NCBI GenBank assembly: GCA_017303715.1
Contig: JAFLBZ010000018.1
Span: 1 to 64,000, forward strand
DNA length: 64,000 nucleotides
DNA from: Rhodothermia bacterium
GTDB lineage: Bacteria; Bacteroidota; Rhodothermia; Rhodothermales; UBA2364
Direction of reading: 5' to 3'
Made by a program: the position numbers and the translations under genes. The first letter of the stretch is position 1; every line of letters starts with the position of its first letter. The notes under the pieces were generated by a model, which worked only from the letters and a program-made list of their open reading frames with translations, ran no database searches and was not told the DNA's origin. Below, piece after piece: positions 59,601 through 64,000 of this stretch.

Positions 59601-62600
59601 ACCGTCCAAGTCACGAACTTTGGGCCAAGTCCGGCAACTAATGTTCTGGTGAACGATACCCTTCCGGCAGGACTGGTTTTACAACAATCAAGCGTAACGC
59701 AAGGCAGTTATGATGCTGCAACAGGCCGTTGGGCCATCGGAACCATGCCTTCTGGACAAACGGTGGTGATGATGATTACGGCACGGGTAACGGCTACAGG
59801 CCCGATCTCCAATACGGCGACAGTCTCTGCAACCGAAACAGACCCTGTGACGGCGAACAACACCTCTACAGCGATGGTTAATGGAACCAATACCGCTGAT
59901 GTGGCTGTTGCGAAATGGGTGGATAACCTAACGCCAAAAGTAGATGATGTCGTGAATTACACGGTGCGTGTGACCAACTACGGGCCAAATACAGCGACGA
60001 ATGTTCGGCTTACGGATGTCTTGCCAACAGGTATGGCCCTCGTTACCCATGCTGCTACACAAGGCTCCTTTGCGCCCAATACCGGCATTTGGACGATCGG
60101 AACAGTGCCCGTAAACCAATCCGTTACCATGAACTTGGCCATACGGATTAGTGCTGCCGGAGTCTTTACCAATACAGCAACGGTAACAGCCGCCGAAACC
60201 GATCCGCAAACAGGGAATAACACCTCTGTATCAGTCTTAAATGCCAACCGTGCTGCGGATGTAGCGGTTTATAAGACCTCGGACAAACTCACACCAAACG
60301 TAGGCGAAAAAGTGACCTTTACCGTAACCGTAAAGAACTTTGGCCCAAATATCGCCAATAACGTATCTGTAACCGACATCTTCCCGGCCAGTATGCAACC
60401 TGTTGTGGCCACAACCACGCGCGGTAGCTATTCGGGTGGTCTCTGGACAATCGGGCAGTTGGGTATTGGCCAAACCGAAGTGATGCAGGTGGTCGGAACC
60501 GTTGCATCCAACGGAACCATTATTAATACGGCTATTGTATCTGCTGACGAAGCCGATCCAATTCCAGCGAACAACAGTTCTTATGCCACACTCTCTGCAA
60601 CAACAGCCGCCGATCTCGAAGTAACGAAGTCGGTAAACAACCTTACCCCAAAAGTAGGGGATGTGGTGACCTTTACGGTTGTTCTTCGGAATTATGGCCC
60701 GAATACGGCGACCACAGTAAACCTAAACGATGTGCTTCCGGCAGGACTAACCCTCCAGCAAACCAGTGTTACCCAAGGTAGTATGACCAATGGAAACTGG
60801 GCGGTAGGAACGCTCCAAGCAGGCCGTAGCGCCACCCTCCAAATTGCGGCTCGTGTAGATGCCACCGGAGCGATTACAAATGTGGCCTCGGTATCTGCCA
60901 GTGAATTTGATCCAATTTCGGCAAACAATGTCTCTCAGGCGACGATTAATGGAACCCGTACAGCAGACTTGGTCATGACGAAAACGGTGGACAATCTGGT
61001 TCCAAAACAAAACGATATTGTAACGTGGACGCTTACGGTTCAGAACTTAGGGCCAAACGTTGCAACGGGTGTGAACGTCCTCGACCTTATTCCAACAGCA
61101 AGTCTTGCCTTGGTACAGTCTTCGCCCTCGCAAGGTAGCTTCAATGCGGGTGCGTGGAATGTAGGAACCTTGGCTGTTGGTCAGACGGCCGTGATGCACT
61201 TGGCGACGCGAGTTACTGCTATTGGCCCGATAACCAATACCGCTGTGACCTCGGCTACGGAGACCGATCCTATCACGGGGAACAACACTTCTTCCGCTAC
61301 CCTCAATGCAACGGTTGCGGCAGATGTGGCCATCGTTAAGACGGTGGATAACCTCACCCCTAAAACCAGTGACACCGTCAACTTTACGGTTCGTGTAACC
61401 AATCATGGCCCGAACGTTGCGAATCAGGTCATTGCCACCGATCTCATTCCGGCTGGCCTAACGTACCTGCAAGCCAATACCACACAGGGTACTTATACCG
61501 CTGGAAATGGTCAATGGAATATTGGAACACTGGCCGTAGGACAATCCGCTACCATGCAATTTGCCGCACGGGTGGAAAACATAGGCACTATCACCAATAA
61601 TGCCACAGTTACGGCTTCCGAGCCAGACCCGTTAAACGCCAATAATGCGTCTTCGGCTACGGTTAATGCGACCAAGGGAGCAGATATTAGTGTCTCCAAA
61701 ACGGTTTCTAACCTTGCGCCCAAAACCGATGAGGTGATTACCTTTACCGTTACGGTTCGCAACAATGGCCCGAATGCCGCCACAAATGTACAAGTGAACG
61801 ACACCTTGCCATCCGGCCTCTCGCTGGTGCAAGCCAGTACTACACAAGGTTCTTACGCTAGCAATACGGGCGTATGGACGATTGGTGCATTGCCCGTGGG
61901 ACAGATAGCGGTCATGAATGTTGCTGCTAAGGTGTCGAATACCGGAACAATCGTCAATACGGCGATTGCCTCCGCCACCGAGACCGATCCTGTTTCAGCA
62001 AACAATACCTCTAATGCGACCCTCAATGCCAGTCGAGCCGCAGACTTGGCGGTTTATAACACGGTAGATAACCTTGCGCCCAATACCGGCGACCGGGTTA
62101 CTTATACGGTTCTTGCACGCAATAATGGCCCGAATGATGCCACCAATGTGGCCGTAGCCGATGTGCTTCCGGCGGGATTAACTTTTGTTTCTGCCACCAG
62201 TACAAGAGGTCAATACCAAAACGGACAATGGACGATCGGTGCTTTGGCCACAGGACAGACCGAAACCCTGTTGATTACGGCAACCGTTGGCCAAACCGGA
62301 ACGATTACCACAAACGCATCCATTAGTGGGACAGAACCCGATCCGATTCCGGCAAACAATACCTCTTCGGCCACCATCCGTTCTGCCACAAATGCAGATT
62401 TGGAGGTGCGCAAAACGGTGGATGCGCTAACGCCAAAAGTGGGTGATCGTGTAACCTTTACGATTACCGTTAAGAACAATGGCCCGAATGATGCGTCCTC
62501 GGTGAATGTGGCCGATGCAATTCCCGCAGGTATGACGTTTGTGAATGCCTCTGCCTCGCGTGGAACGTATAGTGCGGCAACAGGGGTTTGGACGATTGGC

Positions 62601-64000
62601 GCTTTGCCAAACGGACAGACGGTCTTGTTGCAATTAACCGCTACCGTTAATACCGTTGGCCCAATAACCAATACAGCAACCGTCTCGGCCATCGAACCCG
62701 ATCCAATCTCGGCAAATAATGTTTCTTCGGCAACTGTAAATGTGAATTTGGCCGCAGATGTCGCGGTTATGAAAACGGTGGATAACCTAACGCCAAAAAC
62801 AGGAGACACCATCTATTATACCGTCACGGTGCGCAATCATGGCCCAAATACCGCGACGGGTATTGCTGTAACCGATGTCATTCCGACAGGCATGACACTG
62901 CTGAATACCAGTACCTCACAAGGAACCTATAACACAGGTAATAGCCAATGGGGTGTAGGTACACTTGCCGTTGGGCAACTCGCCCAAATGGTGGTTGCGG
63001 TGCGGGTGGAGAATACCGGATTGATCACCAATACCGCGACCGTTTCTGCCACCGAACCAGACCCGATTTTGGCGAACAATACCTCCTCGGCTACAACAAA
63101 TGCCACACGGGCGGCAGACCTCTCCGTCGCTAAAATGGTGGATAACTTGGTTCCAAAAACGGGTGACAATATCACTTATACCGTTGTCGTAACCAATCAT
63201 GGCCCCAATGTTGCCACAAATGTAACCGTAGCGGATAATGTCCCCGCAGGGACGACATTGGTACAGTCCTCGGCCACACAAGGCTCCTTTAATGCGAATC
63301 TTTGGACGGTCGGAACCATTCCGGTTGGGCAATCTGTGATGCTCCGCTATGTAGCCACCGTGACCACCACTGGCCCAATCATGAATACGGCGGTGGTAAG
63401 TGGCACAGAGCCAGATCCACAAGCGGCAAATAACACCTCGGTGGTGACCATTAACGCCACGCGAGCGGCAGATTTGGCCGTTTCTAAAACGGTGGATAAC
63501 CTAACGCCAAAAACGGGCGATACGGTTCACTTTACGGTGAATGTCCATAACTACGGACCAAACATCGCGACCAACGTAGCCGTGGATGATGTCTTACCAG
63601 CGGGTATTACATTCCTGCAAGGCAACGCCACGCAAGGAACCTATACGGCTGGAAATTGGAACATTGGAACCTTGGCCGTTGGTCAAGGTGCGGTCTTGCA
63701 GTTGGCAGTTAAGGTGGATCAGACTGGACGAATTACAAATACAGCCACCGTCTCGGCCACCGAGCCAGACCCCATCTCTGCGAACAATACTTCTTCCGCA
63801 ACGATTAATGGTACACAAACCGCCGATTTAGCGGTTTACAAAACCTTAGATAAATTGGCCCCAAGAACGGGTGAACAAATCAGCTTTACCGTCTTGGTGA
63901 CGAATTACGGACCGAACAATGCCACTGCTGTAACCGTGGACGACGTGCTTCCGGCTGGGCTTACTTTCCAAAATGCTTCGGCAACCAGAGGAAGTTATAC
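41691..64000 (+). CDS. Giant secreted DUF11-repeat surface protein (3' end outside window)
   Basis: One reading frame runs from ATG 41691 to the window edge, at least 7,436 codons (over 700 kDa), with no stop; I checked the frame at many points from 43.6 to 63.8 kb. A signal peptide (1-29, ending SVSA) precedes an N-terminal domain (about 30-205) with Cys in STCMDF, IRDCDK and MCNCSM. Two divergent repeat units follow (about 205-370 and 370-530), each ending in an Asp/Asn-rich segment (for example TATDPNNNCNASEPGEDD). From residue 531 on there are 57 complete and one partial DUF11/TIGR01451-type units of about 120 residues, with consensus ADLxVxKTVDxLxP, FTVTVxNxGPN, LPAGLTL, TQGxY, WTIGxLPVGQ and ANNTSSAxIN. 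Such domains form beta-sandwich stalks of surface adhesins or S-layer-like proteins. A C-terminal T9SS signal would be expected but lies outside the window. Confidence 0.9.
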   Translation, partial: MRTLFYPQVSKSGIIGTLFLLIGTLSVSAEPSSTVVGYNADQSVGFVIAGREAVSVTSSGRLVSTCMDFDADEARWVAVHVETLGNTVRNSLEIRDCDKRLISVETLKSGQNRIAIRDGHIGGISLVWSVEGEGAALSGWEIGTEPKTKNGSEKQVTLVSLGNTNTAVVNSMCNCSMTTPIVNEADVIAPSSTSLAPTSILTASSTTTRVTRAIGAAKAIEFVKNNNNGTFDVRYRVTIQNLGSTTLSTVQVTDDLATAFSGATISMVAGSLSASAGLTVNSSFNGGSNQNLLTAGGTLAPGGYGSIFFTVRVTPGANLGPYFNYVTATGVESGTTVSDVSDNGTATDPNNNCNASEPGEDDPTPVTFTESPRIGISKRVTALTGTTAAFNVSFSMVVENFGTTPLNSVQVYDDLFAAFPGTTFTVSNLAATGTLTANSSYNGTTDVQLLNAASSTLAVGTTGTITFDVAVTPGANTGPYYNTAVVGAFSPTGQPVADQSTDGPDPDPNATTFANDDGESLFTPVIVPSPVMADVQVSKTVDNVAPRTGQNFMYTVTVKNFGPSNATNLIVRDLLPATMTLVQANASQGSYNSGTGDWNIGTLPVGQSVIMQLTVNTTSTTAVVNTAAVLSQTETDPVSANNTSSVTILANNLADVSVSKTVSNAAPRVGETITFTIYAQNCGPQTATNVQITDLLPAGFTLVQANATQGTYNSTTGVWSVGTLGSTCCKQAELHLTAIVNSSSPLSNTATVTGMDQTDPITANNTSTVTINPSNPVDIAVTKTVNNLTPLLNEIVTFTITAQNLGPNPATGVAITDLLPASLTLVQSSPMVGSYASGTGIWTIGNLAVGQTAILQVAARVNSTAAAITNTASVTAVTQTETITSNNTASATLLATNPADLRVAKTVSNLVPNVGDVVTFTVVVSNYGPNDASAVVVNDLLPVGLTYRQAGATQGTYVNGTGVWTVGALPSGQSAMLQIAATVASSGSLSNTATVSNSPETDPISSNNSSTATISGTSVTSTPVADVEVAKTADNLLPTVGGTVNFTVMVRNNGPDTATGLQLTDVFPAGLTLAQSSTTQGTFSSNIWNVGSLPVGGTATLQLATTVVNAGVITNSISVTAQTETDPISANNSSSVTINGQNGADLNIVKTSSTLTPLVGDTVTYTVTVTNNGPAVASAVQVADVLPAQVSMVTSSATRGSYAAGVWTIGTMAVGQTEVLTIAVTVGSAGSITNTAVVSSSNPDPQAANNTSTSTMLATTPTVPTTADVSVKKTVDRLTANVGDIVTFTVQVENHGPITATGVSVTESIPAGLTLVQTSMTQGTYNTGTNTWTVGSLPIGQSSVLQLAMRVTATGVQTNSVTLTTTTSDPVSGNNTSSASVNASEGADVQVTKTVDRVRFNTGELATFNIVVKNNGPNATSALVVRDLLPSGLSLVQANASQGTYTAGTGDWAIGALPVGQSVVLQLVATVGNTGAMTNTASVLSATPSDPVSANNSSSVTLNGQTVSDLAIKKTADKLTAVVGETVTFMVTVTNYGPNDASSVTVNDVVPAGITLVSTNPSQGSYAANVWTVGTLPSGQSAMMTMTGTVNTTGAITNTASTTHANDPQSANNSSSVTINATQSSDIAVAKSVDKLVVSQNEVVTFTITATNNGPSNATAVTVTDLLPTANFTIVQASASNGTYTNGTGVWNIGALAKGQTATLQIAARVLTTGALTNTATRTSTTPSDNQSANDVATVTINASNQSDLAVTKTVDKVSVNVGETVTYLVTVKNFGPNTATSVTLNDLLPGTLTLSQANVSQGSYVAGTGVWTVGDIALGQQATLMLTATVNATGAITNTASVVYANDPITSNNTGTVIINAAQMADLSVRKVPDNLNPSVSDKITYTVTVTNHGPNTANSVVVTDMLPSNLTYIQYSATQGSYNNTTGLWNIGSIPAGQHVVMLITARVNATGVITNTATITSSSLTDPVSANNTSTALVNGFETVDMQVIKTASNYSPRVGDVVVYTVTVLNNGPSPATNVTVNEPLPAALRLIQSNPSKGTYNSTTGVWTIGNLPAGQSVVMYLVTQVRTRGTILNTATVTSTQTDSDSGNNTGETSIDDPESADLSVMKTVDNLVPRQGETVNFTITVRNYGPDDAAGVTVTDLLPATDFTILQSNVTQGTYNSTTGVWTVGNVPLGQLAVLQVAAQVRTIGTLTNTATVSGTYPDPQSDNNTSVARVNASNAADLAVYKTVDNLIPNTGETITYTVRVTNNGPNNATAVTLTDAIPVGLTLQASSATRGTYAAGIWTIGDIPVGQTETLQIAARVDQAGAIANTALLIYANDPITANNTSTATINAATAADLSLAKTVDTAVAKVDDVVNFTVTVTNHGPNNATSVSVVDTLPAGLQLVQGNVTAGTLTGTSWAIPSLSAGQTATLTLAARVLTAGSHTNTAQVSSATTDPQSANNNSAATVSTSLNADVGIAKMVNNLTPRVGENVTWTITVTNYGPNNATGVVATESLPTGLTLVQSSATQGSYNTGTNQWTIGNLPAGQSAVLQLATTVTQTGALTNSIAVTRNETDNNAANNSSAATVNANNAADLTVAKTANNLLPTAGQQVTFTVAVRNNGPNPATNVRVADTVPAGMTLVQTSATQGAYSTGTSQWTIGNMAVGDVAILTMIATVNTATTGALVNTATVSNSPETDPISANNTSSVTLNAAAQVADLEVRKTVDKLVAIRDELVTFTVTVHNYGPNDAQNVSIADNVPAGTTLVNSNATQGTYAANIWTIGTIPVGRSVSLVMLGRVTATSGVITNTAAVISNPLTTTDPVGFNNTSSVSVNASEAADLAIAKTVDRLVANVNDVVTFTVSVSNRGPNQANSVSVNDLLNSTSFTFLQANTTKGAYDSNTGIWSVGSMTAGETVTLQLAARVIATGSRTNTATVTSATNDPQLSDNSSSATVNATNVSDVVVTKTVDKPKANVGETVTFTVTVTNFGPNTATTLTLNEVFSTAALTLVQTNVTQGTYNTGSNVWTIGDLATGRSVVLQLTGTIAAAGSVTNTASVTYANDPQNANNSSSATVNATQAADIAVTKTTDKLVVNTNEVVTFTVRATNNGPNDATALTITDLLPTATYTIVSSSPSLGSYNSTTGAWTMAGLPVGSTAILQIAARVLVAGTMGNTATVSSVSPSDLISANNTASVTLNSSTASDLALAKTVDRLVANVNDVVTFTVTLRNNGPNAATSVNVNDVIPAGFTLLQSAATQGTYAANVWAVGDLPVGTVATLQMAGRLTTTGAISNTASVSYANDPITANNSSTATVNAAQAADIAVTKSVDKLVVNTNEVVTFTVTATNNGPNDASVVRITDLLPSANFTIVTASPSVGTYANGSGLWDVGALTVGQTATLQIAARVLTTGALTNTATRTTTTPADPISANDIAMATINASTGADMQITKTVDKAAPTTGETVTFTVTVRNNGPNTASAVTVTDVFPGTAQLTLLQANVTRGTYNSGSSPHVWTLGDMAVGQTETLTLTARVIGSGSMVNTATVNTTTSDPVSSNNSSSAAINSGNNADISVAKTLDKLTANTSEIVTYTVTVRNNGPAQATGLTVRDVLPAGVQYVNATATQGSYTSGSGDWSIGTLPVGQAVVLQISARVTSTSGTIANTASVTALTETDPVSSNNTSTAILNATQGADIAVSKAVNNVSPQIGDLVTFTVTVQNFGPNTATNLVIRDNVPGGVTLVQANPSRGTYAGGLWTIGTLPVGQSVVLTLSGTVNTNGTITNTALVESVTETDPITANNTSSASLNSIRAADISVTKSVDNLTPRVGDIISYVVTVHNAGPSIANNVRVQDILPSTTSLTQASPSLGTFGGSTWNVGTLAVGQTAVMQILATVNALGGGVNIVTASATETDPQTSNNTASAAINAGVQMADLSVQKAVDKLTAIVGETVTYTVVLHNYGPNTATNVNVTDTVPGALTGAVYNVSTGAYDGSNWTITSLPAGQSATLQITGTVNATGTITNTATVSSSIFDPVNSNNTSRASVNASRSADVSVRKMVDKLTPITGETITFTVTATNNGPNVATNVNVTDNLPAGLTFVNASTTQGSYSGGIWSIGTLPVGQSVVMLISATVGNTGMVANTATISATETDPQTSNNTSIATINASRSVDLSVNKTVDNLNPKVGDTIVYTVTVTNNGPNIATNVSVADNVPSNVTMISQTTSQGTYNGNIWTVGTVPVGQTATLVYATTVQNAGSIFNTAVASATETDPVMANNNSVVSLSATNRADLSVRKTVDNITPKTGDNVTFTVAVTNNGPNMATNVTVADALPAGLTLVQANATQGSFAANTWTIGSLPVGQSVMMTLTVTVGNTGQITNQATVSGTETDPVSANNTSSVSINATRAADVAVVKTVDNLAPKTGDNVTYTVRVTNFGPNTATGVQVTDMIPGGITLVQSNVTQGSYVSATGLWTVGNLPVGQSALLTITATANTTGVVTNTASITAANETDPQSANNTSNAAINVSRGADIAIYKTVDKLTPRTGETVVFTLVVRNFGPNNATTVSVADALPAGLTLTNATATRGIYAANSWSIGTLAVGQSETLQIAATVGNTGTITNTAIASNTAEPDPIAANNTSSATINASTSADLAVAKTVDNAAPKQGDTVVFSVRVLNNGPNNATGVTVSDLLPTGLTLVQANVTQGSYASGTGVWTIGSLPIGQQVNMTLTARVSGTGVLTNTASILSANEPDPQTANNTSSASVNSSVGADLSIQKTVDKLDPKTGDTVVFSVTLRNNGPNTATGIEVTDLLPAGLTLLQANASTGTYTAGTGRWNLTSLPVNQIAILQIAARVENTGAITNTATISAATETDPVAANNTSSAGINVSKAADVSVVKMVDKLDPKTGDTVVFNVVVRNDGPNPATAVTVTDILPVGVVLLQSNTTKGSYVPASGTWSVGSLNVGQSATMQLAVRVENTGVITNTATVANPSEPDPIPANNTSSASINATRAADVAVSKSVDQLAPKTGDVVNFTVTVRNFGPNSATSISVVDALPAGLTLVQGNVSQGSVTGSTWTIGTLNVGQVAVWQVAARVENPGQITNTATVNNPSEPDPLAANNTSSATINASRGADLSVKKTVDQAAPKQGDTVNFTVSVHNYGPNTATSVTVNDILPAGLTLAQVNTTTGNYAANVWTVGALPVGQSATMVITATVLSATQITNIATVSNTPEADPVLGNNTSSATINATRAADVAVTKTVDKLDPKTGDTVLFTVTAQNYGPNTASTVSVADVLPAGLTLIQANATQGAFVSGTGVWTIGNLPVGQLAVLQIAARVENTGTITNTATIANNPEPDPVAANNTSSASINASRAADLSIAKTVDIATPKTGDTVVFSIEVTNNGPNPATTVAVTDAIPAALTLLQANATIGTFTGSTWTIGNLPVGQKALLRLSAVVNQTGTIVNTATVAATETDPVSANNTSTATLNATRAADLSVAKTVSNLTPLLGDVVTFSVTVTNHGPNPATTVAVADLLPAGLTLRQANATQGSYATGVWTVGVLPVGQSAVLQVAALVDQAVQITNTATVANPSEPDPVTANNTSSATINATRGADVALYKTVDKLTPNTGERVTFTLTARNFGPNTASAVSVTDLLPAGLTFVSSSATRGTYAAATGLWTIGSLSANQSEMLNIVASVTNTGTIVNSATIANSPEPDPQTANNTTTATINAATAADLAISKTVDVLAPKAGDTITYTVTLRNNGPNNATGVTVADLVPNGLTLLQSSPSQGTYTTASGTWAIGALANGQAVTLQLAARVDNTGSIVNTASITASDQPDPITSNNTSAASINGSIRADVQVSKTVDKATPIVGETVVYTVTVRNNGPNNATGLAVTDQLPAGLTLQNATASQGTFVAGTGIWTIGTLPVGQSVTLALSARIDASGVITNTASVSAQTEPDPVANNNTSNAILTAGIRADVSVRKTVSNLSPKLDDVVTFTVQVTNFGPSPATNVLVNDTLPAGLVLQQSSVTQGSYDAATGRWAIGTMPSGQTVVMMITARVTATGPISNTATVSATETDPVTANNTSTAMVNGTNTADVAVAKWVDNLTPKVDDVVNYTVRVTNYGPNTATNVRLTDVLPTGMALVTHAATQGSFAPNTGIWTIGTVPVNQSVTMNLAIRISAAGVFTNTATVTAAETDPQTGNNTSVSVLNANRAADVAVYKTSDKLTPNVGEKVTFTVTVKNFGPNIANNVSVTDIFPASMQPVVATTTRGSYSGGLWTIGQLGIGQTEVMQVVGTVASNGTIINTAIVSADEADPIPANNSSYATLSATTAADLEVTKSVNNLTPKVGDVVTFTVVLRNYGPNTATTVNLNDVLPAGLTLQQTSVTQGSMTNGNWAVGTLQAGRSATLQIAARVDATGAITNVASVSASEFDPISANNVSQATINGTRTADLVMTKTVDNLVPKQNDIVTWTLTVQNLGPNVATGVNVLDLIPTASLALVQSSPSQGSFNAGAWNVGTLAVGQTAVMHLATRVTAIGPITNTAVTSATETDPITGNNTSSATLNATVAADVAIVKTVDNLTPKTSDTVNFTVRVTNHGPNVANQVIATDLIPAGLTYLQANTTQGTYTAGNGQWNIGTLAVGQSATMQFAARVENIGTITNNATVTASEPDPLNANNASSATVNATKGADISVSKTVSNLAPKTDEVITFTVTVRNNGPNAATNVQVNDTLPSGLSLVQASTTQGSYASNTGVWTIGALPVGQIAVMNVAAKVSNTGTIVNTAIASATETDPVSANNTSNATLNASRAADLAVYNTVDNLAPNTGDRVTYTVLARNNGPNDATNVAVADVLPAGLTFVSATSTRGQYQNGQWTIGALATGQTETLLITATVGQTGTITTNASISGTEPDPIPANNTSSATIRSATNADLEVRKTVDALTPKVGDRVTFTITVKNNGPNDASSVNVADAIPAGMTFVNASASRGTYSAATGVWTIGALPNGQTVLLQLTATVNTVGPITNTATVSAIEPDPISANNVSSATVNVNLAADVAVMKTVDNLTPKTGDTIYYTVTVRNHGPNTATGIAVTDVIPTGMTLLNTSTSQGTYNTGNSQWGVGTLAVGQLAQMVVAVRVENTGLITNTATVSATEPDPILANNTSSATTNATRAADLSVAKMVDNLVPKTGDNITYTVVVTNHGPNVATNVTVADNVPAGTTLVQSSATQGSFNANLWTVGTIPVGQSVMLRYVATVTTTGPIMNTAVVSGTEPDPQAANNTSVVTINATRAADLAVSKTVDNLTPKTGDTVHFTVNVHNYGPNIATNVAVDDVLPAGITFLQGNATQGTYTAGNWNIGTLAVGQGAVLQLAVKVDQTGRITNTATVSATEPDPISANNTSSATINGTQTADLAVYKTLDKLAPRTGEQISFTVLVTNYGPNNATAVTVDDVLPAGLTFQNASATRGSY
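43281..64000 (+). repeat. Tandem array of 58 DUF11-type units, mean period about 360 bp
   Basis: Counting the two divergent units as 1 and 2, canonical units begin at about 43281 (unit 3), 43649, 44020, 44388, 44763, 45117 (unit 8), 45489, 45850, 46213, 46561, 46924, 47283, 47646, 48006, 48369 (unit 17), 48720, 49077, 49437, 49806, 50172, 50535, 50898, 51261, 51612, 51981 (unit 27), 52353, 52719, 53073, 53430, 53784, 54138, 54492, 54846, 55209 (unit 36), 55566, 55932, 56292, 56655, 57012, 57369, 57732, 58086, 58443 (unit 45), 58806, 59169, 59532, 59892, 60252 (unit 50), 60606, 60960, 61317, 61677, 62037 (unit 55), 62391, 62751, 63111, 63465 and 63819 (unit 60, partial). Spacing varies only from 348 to 375 bp, always a multiple of 3. 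Length differences come mainly from the loop after TQGxY (with or without a GTG-type turn). Confidence 0.92.

Noticed and set aside
42300-63850. Dozens of minus-strand reading frames of 60-245 codons antisense to the giant gene, many resembling each other
   Set aside because: They recur with the same period as the plus-strand units and are translations of the complementary strand of the repeats. They lack starts and context of their own and are shadows.
43281-64000. Reading the regular array as a CRISPR or satellite repeat
   Set aside because: The period is a multiple of 3 throughout, the protein is conserved better than the DNA, and no short constant repeat separates variable spacers.

Overview
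The window looks like a chromosome segment from a Bacteroidota-type bacterium in the broad sense, possibly Rhodothermia or a similar deep branch. The evidence is a C-terminal type IX secretion (T9SS) sorting domain on the CotH protein, two PorV/PorQ-family outer-membrane proteins, the uppS-bamA-skp-skp cluster, an exbB-exbD-exbD-tonB operon and intergenic GTAGGGGCGG-type repeats. Most starts lack a clear Shine-Dalgarno sequence, and a few upstream boxes resemble TAnnTTTG. The phylum call is inference from gene content; no rRNA gene is present.

Layout. 1-3.4 kb: the 3' end of a coiled-coil protein, a 950-bp gene-free stretch with interspersed repeats, an HD phosphohydrolase and a small membrane protein. 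3.5-5.9 kb: a secreted CotH/lamin-tail protein. 6-13.4 kb: an envelope block (dxr, rseP, uppS, bamA, two Skp/OmpH chaperones) covering isoprenoid supply, undecaprenyl carrier synthesis and outer-membrane assembly. 13.8-16.8 kb: ExbB, two ExbD and TonB, which energise outer-membrane transport. 17-17.6 kb: gene debris. 17.7-25 kb: scpB, a 23S rRNA pseudouridine synthase, an SGNH hydrolase, guaB, a glycosyltransferase overlapping an RsbW-like ATPase, a transposase scrap and DAHP synthase. 25-30.5 kb: a GH38 alpha-mannosidase with an unexpected sigma-region-4-like insert, a decayed mazEF module, an acyl-ACP thioesterase and tRNA-Gly(GCC). 30.8-36.3 kb: two PorV/PorQ proteins, a GNAT enzyme, a PHA-regulator/phasin pair and a patatin-like lipase. 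36.4-41.3 kb: a GH13 amylase, a TPR-like protein and a complete preQ0/preQ1 operon (queF-queD-queC-queE).

41.7 kb to the window end is one uninterrupted reading frame of at least 7,436 codons with no stop inside the window. It has a signal peptide, a Cys-containing N-terminal domain, two divergent repeat units, then 57 complete copies and one partial copy of a roughly 120-residue DUF11/TIGR01451-type domain. The array has higher-order structure: a unit subtype with a linked Arg and Glu recurs every 9-10 units and later every 5 units.

Most unusual items: the giant repeat protein and its register; a QueC that has lost all four zinc cysteines, next to a QueE with atypical cysteine spacing; the HTH-like insert in the mannosidase; and a mazEF pair in which both antitoxin and toxin look broken.
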